From CAWULT01 sp963923455 (GTDB lineage: Bacteria; Acidobacteriota; Vicinamibacteria; Vicinamibacterales; UBA2999), in the NCBI GenBank assembly GCA_963923455.1, contig CAWULT010000183.1, forward strand, positions 1 to 6,820: DNA of 6,820 bases, in the 5' to 3' direction. The stretch's first letter is position 1, and each line of letters begins with the position of its first letter. The notes beneath the pieces were generated by a model. The model was not told where the DNA came from. It worked only from the letters and a program-made list of their open reading frames with translations, and made no database searches. Made by a program: the position numbers and the translations under genes. Below, one piece after another: positions 6,256 through 6,820 of this stretch.

Positions 6256-6820
6256 CTACTTGACGAACAGCATCTCGCGATAGGTCGGGAGCGGCCAGAC
6301 TTCGTGCGGTGACGCCACCTCGATCTGGTCGCCCAGGCCGCGCAACGTGTTCATCGCGGGAATGACCTTGTCGCGCATGTACTTCGCGTGCTTCTCGGCC
6401 GAGCCACCGCCGTGCTCGAGCAGGCTGGCCAGGGCGTCGGTCTGGGCCTTGAACTTGTCGACCAGCTTCGTGTAGCTGGCCAACAGCTTCTTGCCCTGCA
6501 CGGACTGACCGCCAGCCGCCTTGACGGCCTGCACGCTCTGCCCGATCTGCTTCTGGTACTCGAGCGCCGCCGGCAGGATGTACCGGTTGGCCATCAGCAC
6601 CATCAGCTGGCCCTCGATGTTGATCGTCTTGTTGTAGTTCTCCAGGAAGATCTCGTAGCGCGCGTGCATCTCGCGCGCGTTGAGCACCTTGAAGCGCTCC
6701 ATCAGCTTGATCGCGTCGGGCGTCACCATCTCCGGCAGCGCGTCCACGGTGTTCTTGTGGTTCAAGAGCTTCCGCTTCGCGGCCTCCTTCTGCCACTCGG
6801 CCGAATAGCCGTTGCCGTTG
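6256..6820 (-). CDS. glnN: Glutamine synthetase type III, C-terminal part (5' end outside window)
   Basis: The frame stays open to the right edge; 187 residues before the stop are visible, roughly the last quarter of a family of about 700 residues. The visible start NGNGYSAEW and the downstream stretch NTVDALPEMV, then the tail LPTYREMLFVK, are characteristic of the GSIII C-terminal region, as is the segment LENYNKTINIEGQL. The rest is a long helical region rich in Lys, Ala and Gln. GSIII is a cytoplasmic dodecamer that makes glutamine from glutamate, ammonia and ATP, for ammonia assimilation. The ATP- and glutamate-binding residues are upstream of the window. A TTG about 55 bases from the edge (6765) is an internal Leu codon, not a start. 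The gene is followed by a strong palindrome, so it is probably transcribed separately from the HEAT/DUF349 gene. Nitrogen control elements would lie outside the window. Confidence 0.93.
   Translation of the reverse strand, partial: NGNGYSAEWQKEAAKRKLLNHKNTVDALPEMVTPDAIKLMERFKVLNAREMHARYEIFLENYNKTINIEGQLMVLMANRYILPAALEYQKQIGQSVQAVKAAGGQSVQGKKLLASYTKLVDKFKAQTDALASLLEHGGGSAEKHAKYMRDKVIPAMNTLRGLGDQIEVASPHEVWPLPTYREMLFVK

Noticed and set aside
6092..6283. A 63-codon plus-strand frame across the glnN-DUF349 gap
   Set aside because: It runs through the inverted repeats and the palindrome and into the glnN tail; no ribosome binding site, no resemblance to a known small protein.

Overview
The window is very GC-rich, with tightly packed genes and strongly G/C-biased third codon positions. 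It reads as ordinary chromosomal sequence from a high-GC bacterium. I see no integrase, transposase, phage gene, CRISPR array, tRNA or rRNA. A type III glutamine synthetase, a HEAT plus DUF349 protein, SMP-30-like and imidazolonepropionase-like amidohydrolase proteins, and Gly/Arg/Ala-rich inserts inside enzymes together suggest an Acidobacteriota member of the Vicinamibacteria type. That assignment is an inference from protein style; there is no marker gene.

Layout. Two genes run rightward: the 3' part of a metal-dependent amidohydrolase (cut by the left window edge, ending at 848), then, after 78 bases with a weak -10-like site and a good Shine-Dalgarno sequence, a complete acyl-CoA-dehydrogenase-fold protein (927-2093) that looks like a group D flavin monooxygenase. 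A 61-base convergent gap with overlapping GC hairpins separates them from three leftward genes. In transcription order these are glnN (glutamine synthetase III, cut by the right edge, stop at 6256), a 231-base intergenic region rich in inverted repeats, a 954-residue HEAT/DUF349 repeat protein (6024-3160), and, 15 bases further on, an exported SMP-30/gluconolactonase-like beta-propeller (3144-2155).

How they work together. The HEAT/DUF349 gene and the propeller gene are almost certainly one transcription unit. No known pathway links a cytoplasmic helical scaffold to an exported lactonase-like protein. glnN serves ammonia assimilation and is separated from the pair by a perfect 32-base palindrome that probably acts as its terminator. 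The amidohydrolase and the flavoprotein may both belong to catabolism of small organic compounds, but neither substrate can be read from the sequence.

Most unusual points: (1) a nested, three-stem inverted-repeat structure at 6081-6153, unassigned to any RNA family I recognise, between glnN and the DUF349 gene; (2) the strict 26-residue Cys-to-Trp register and 77-residue period in the DUF349 array; (3) low-complexity Gly/Arg/Ala inserts in two different enzymes. I did not find a convincing new multi-gene system. The intergenic RNA candidate is the best lead.
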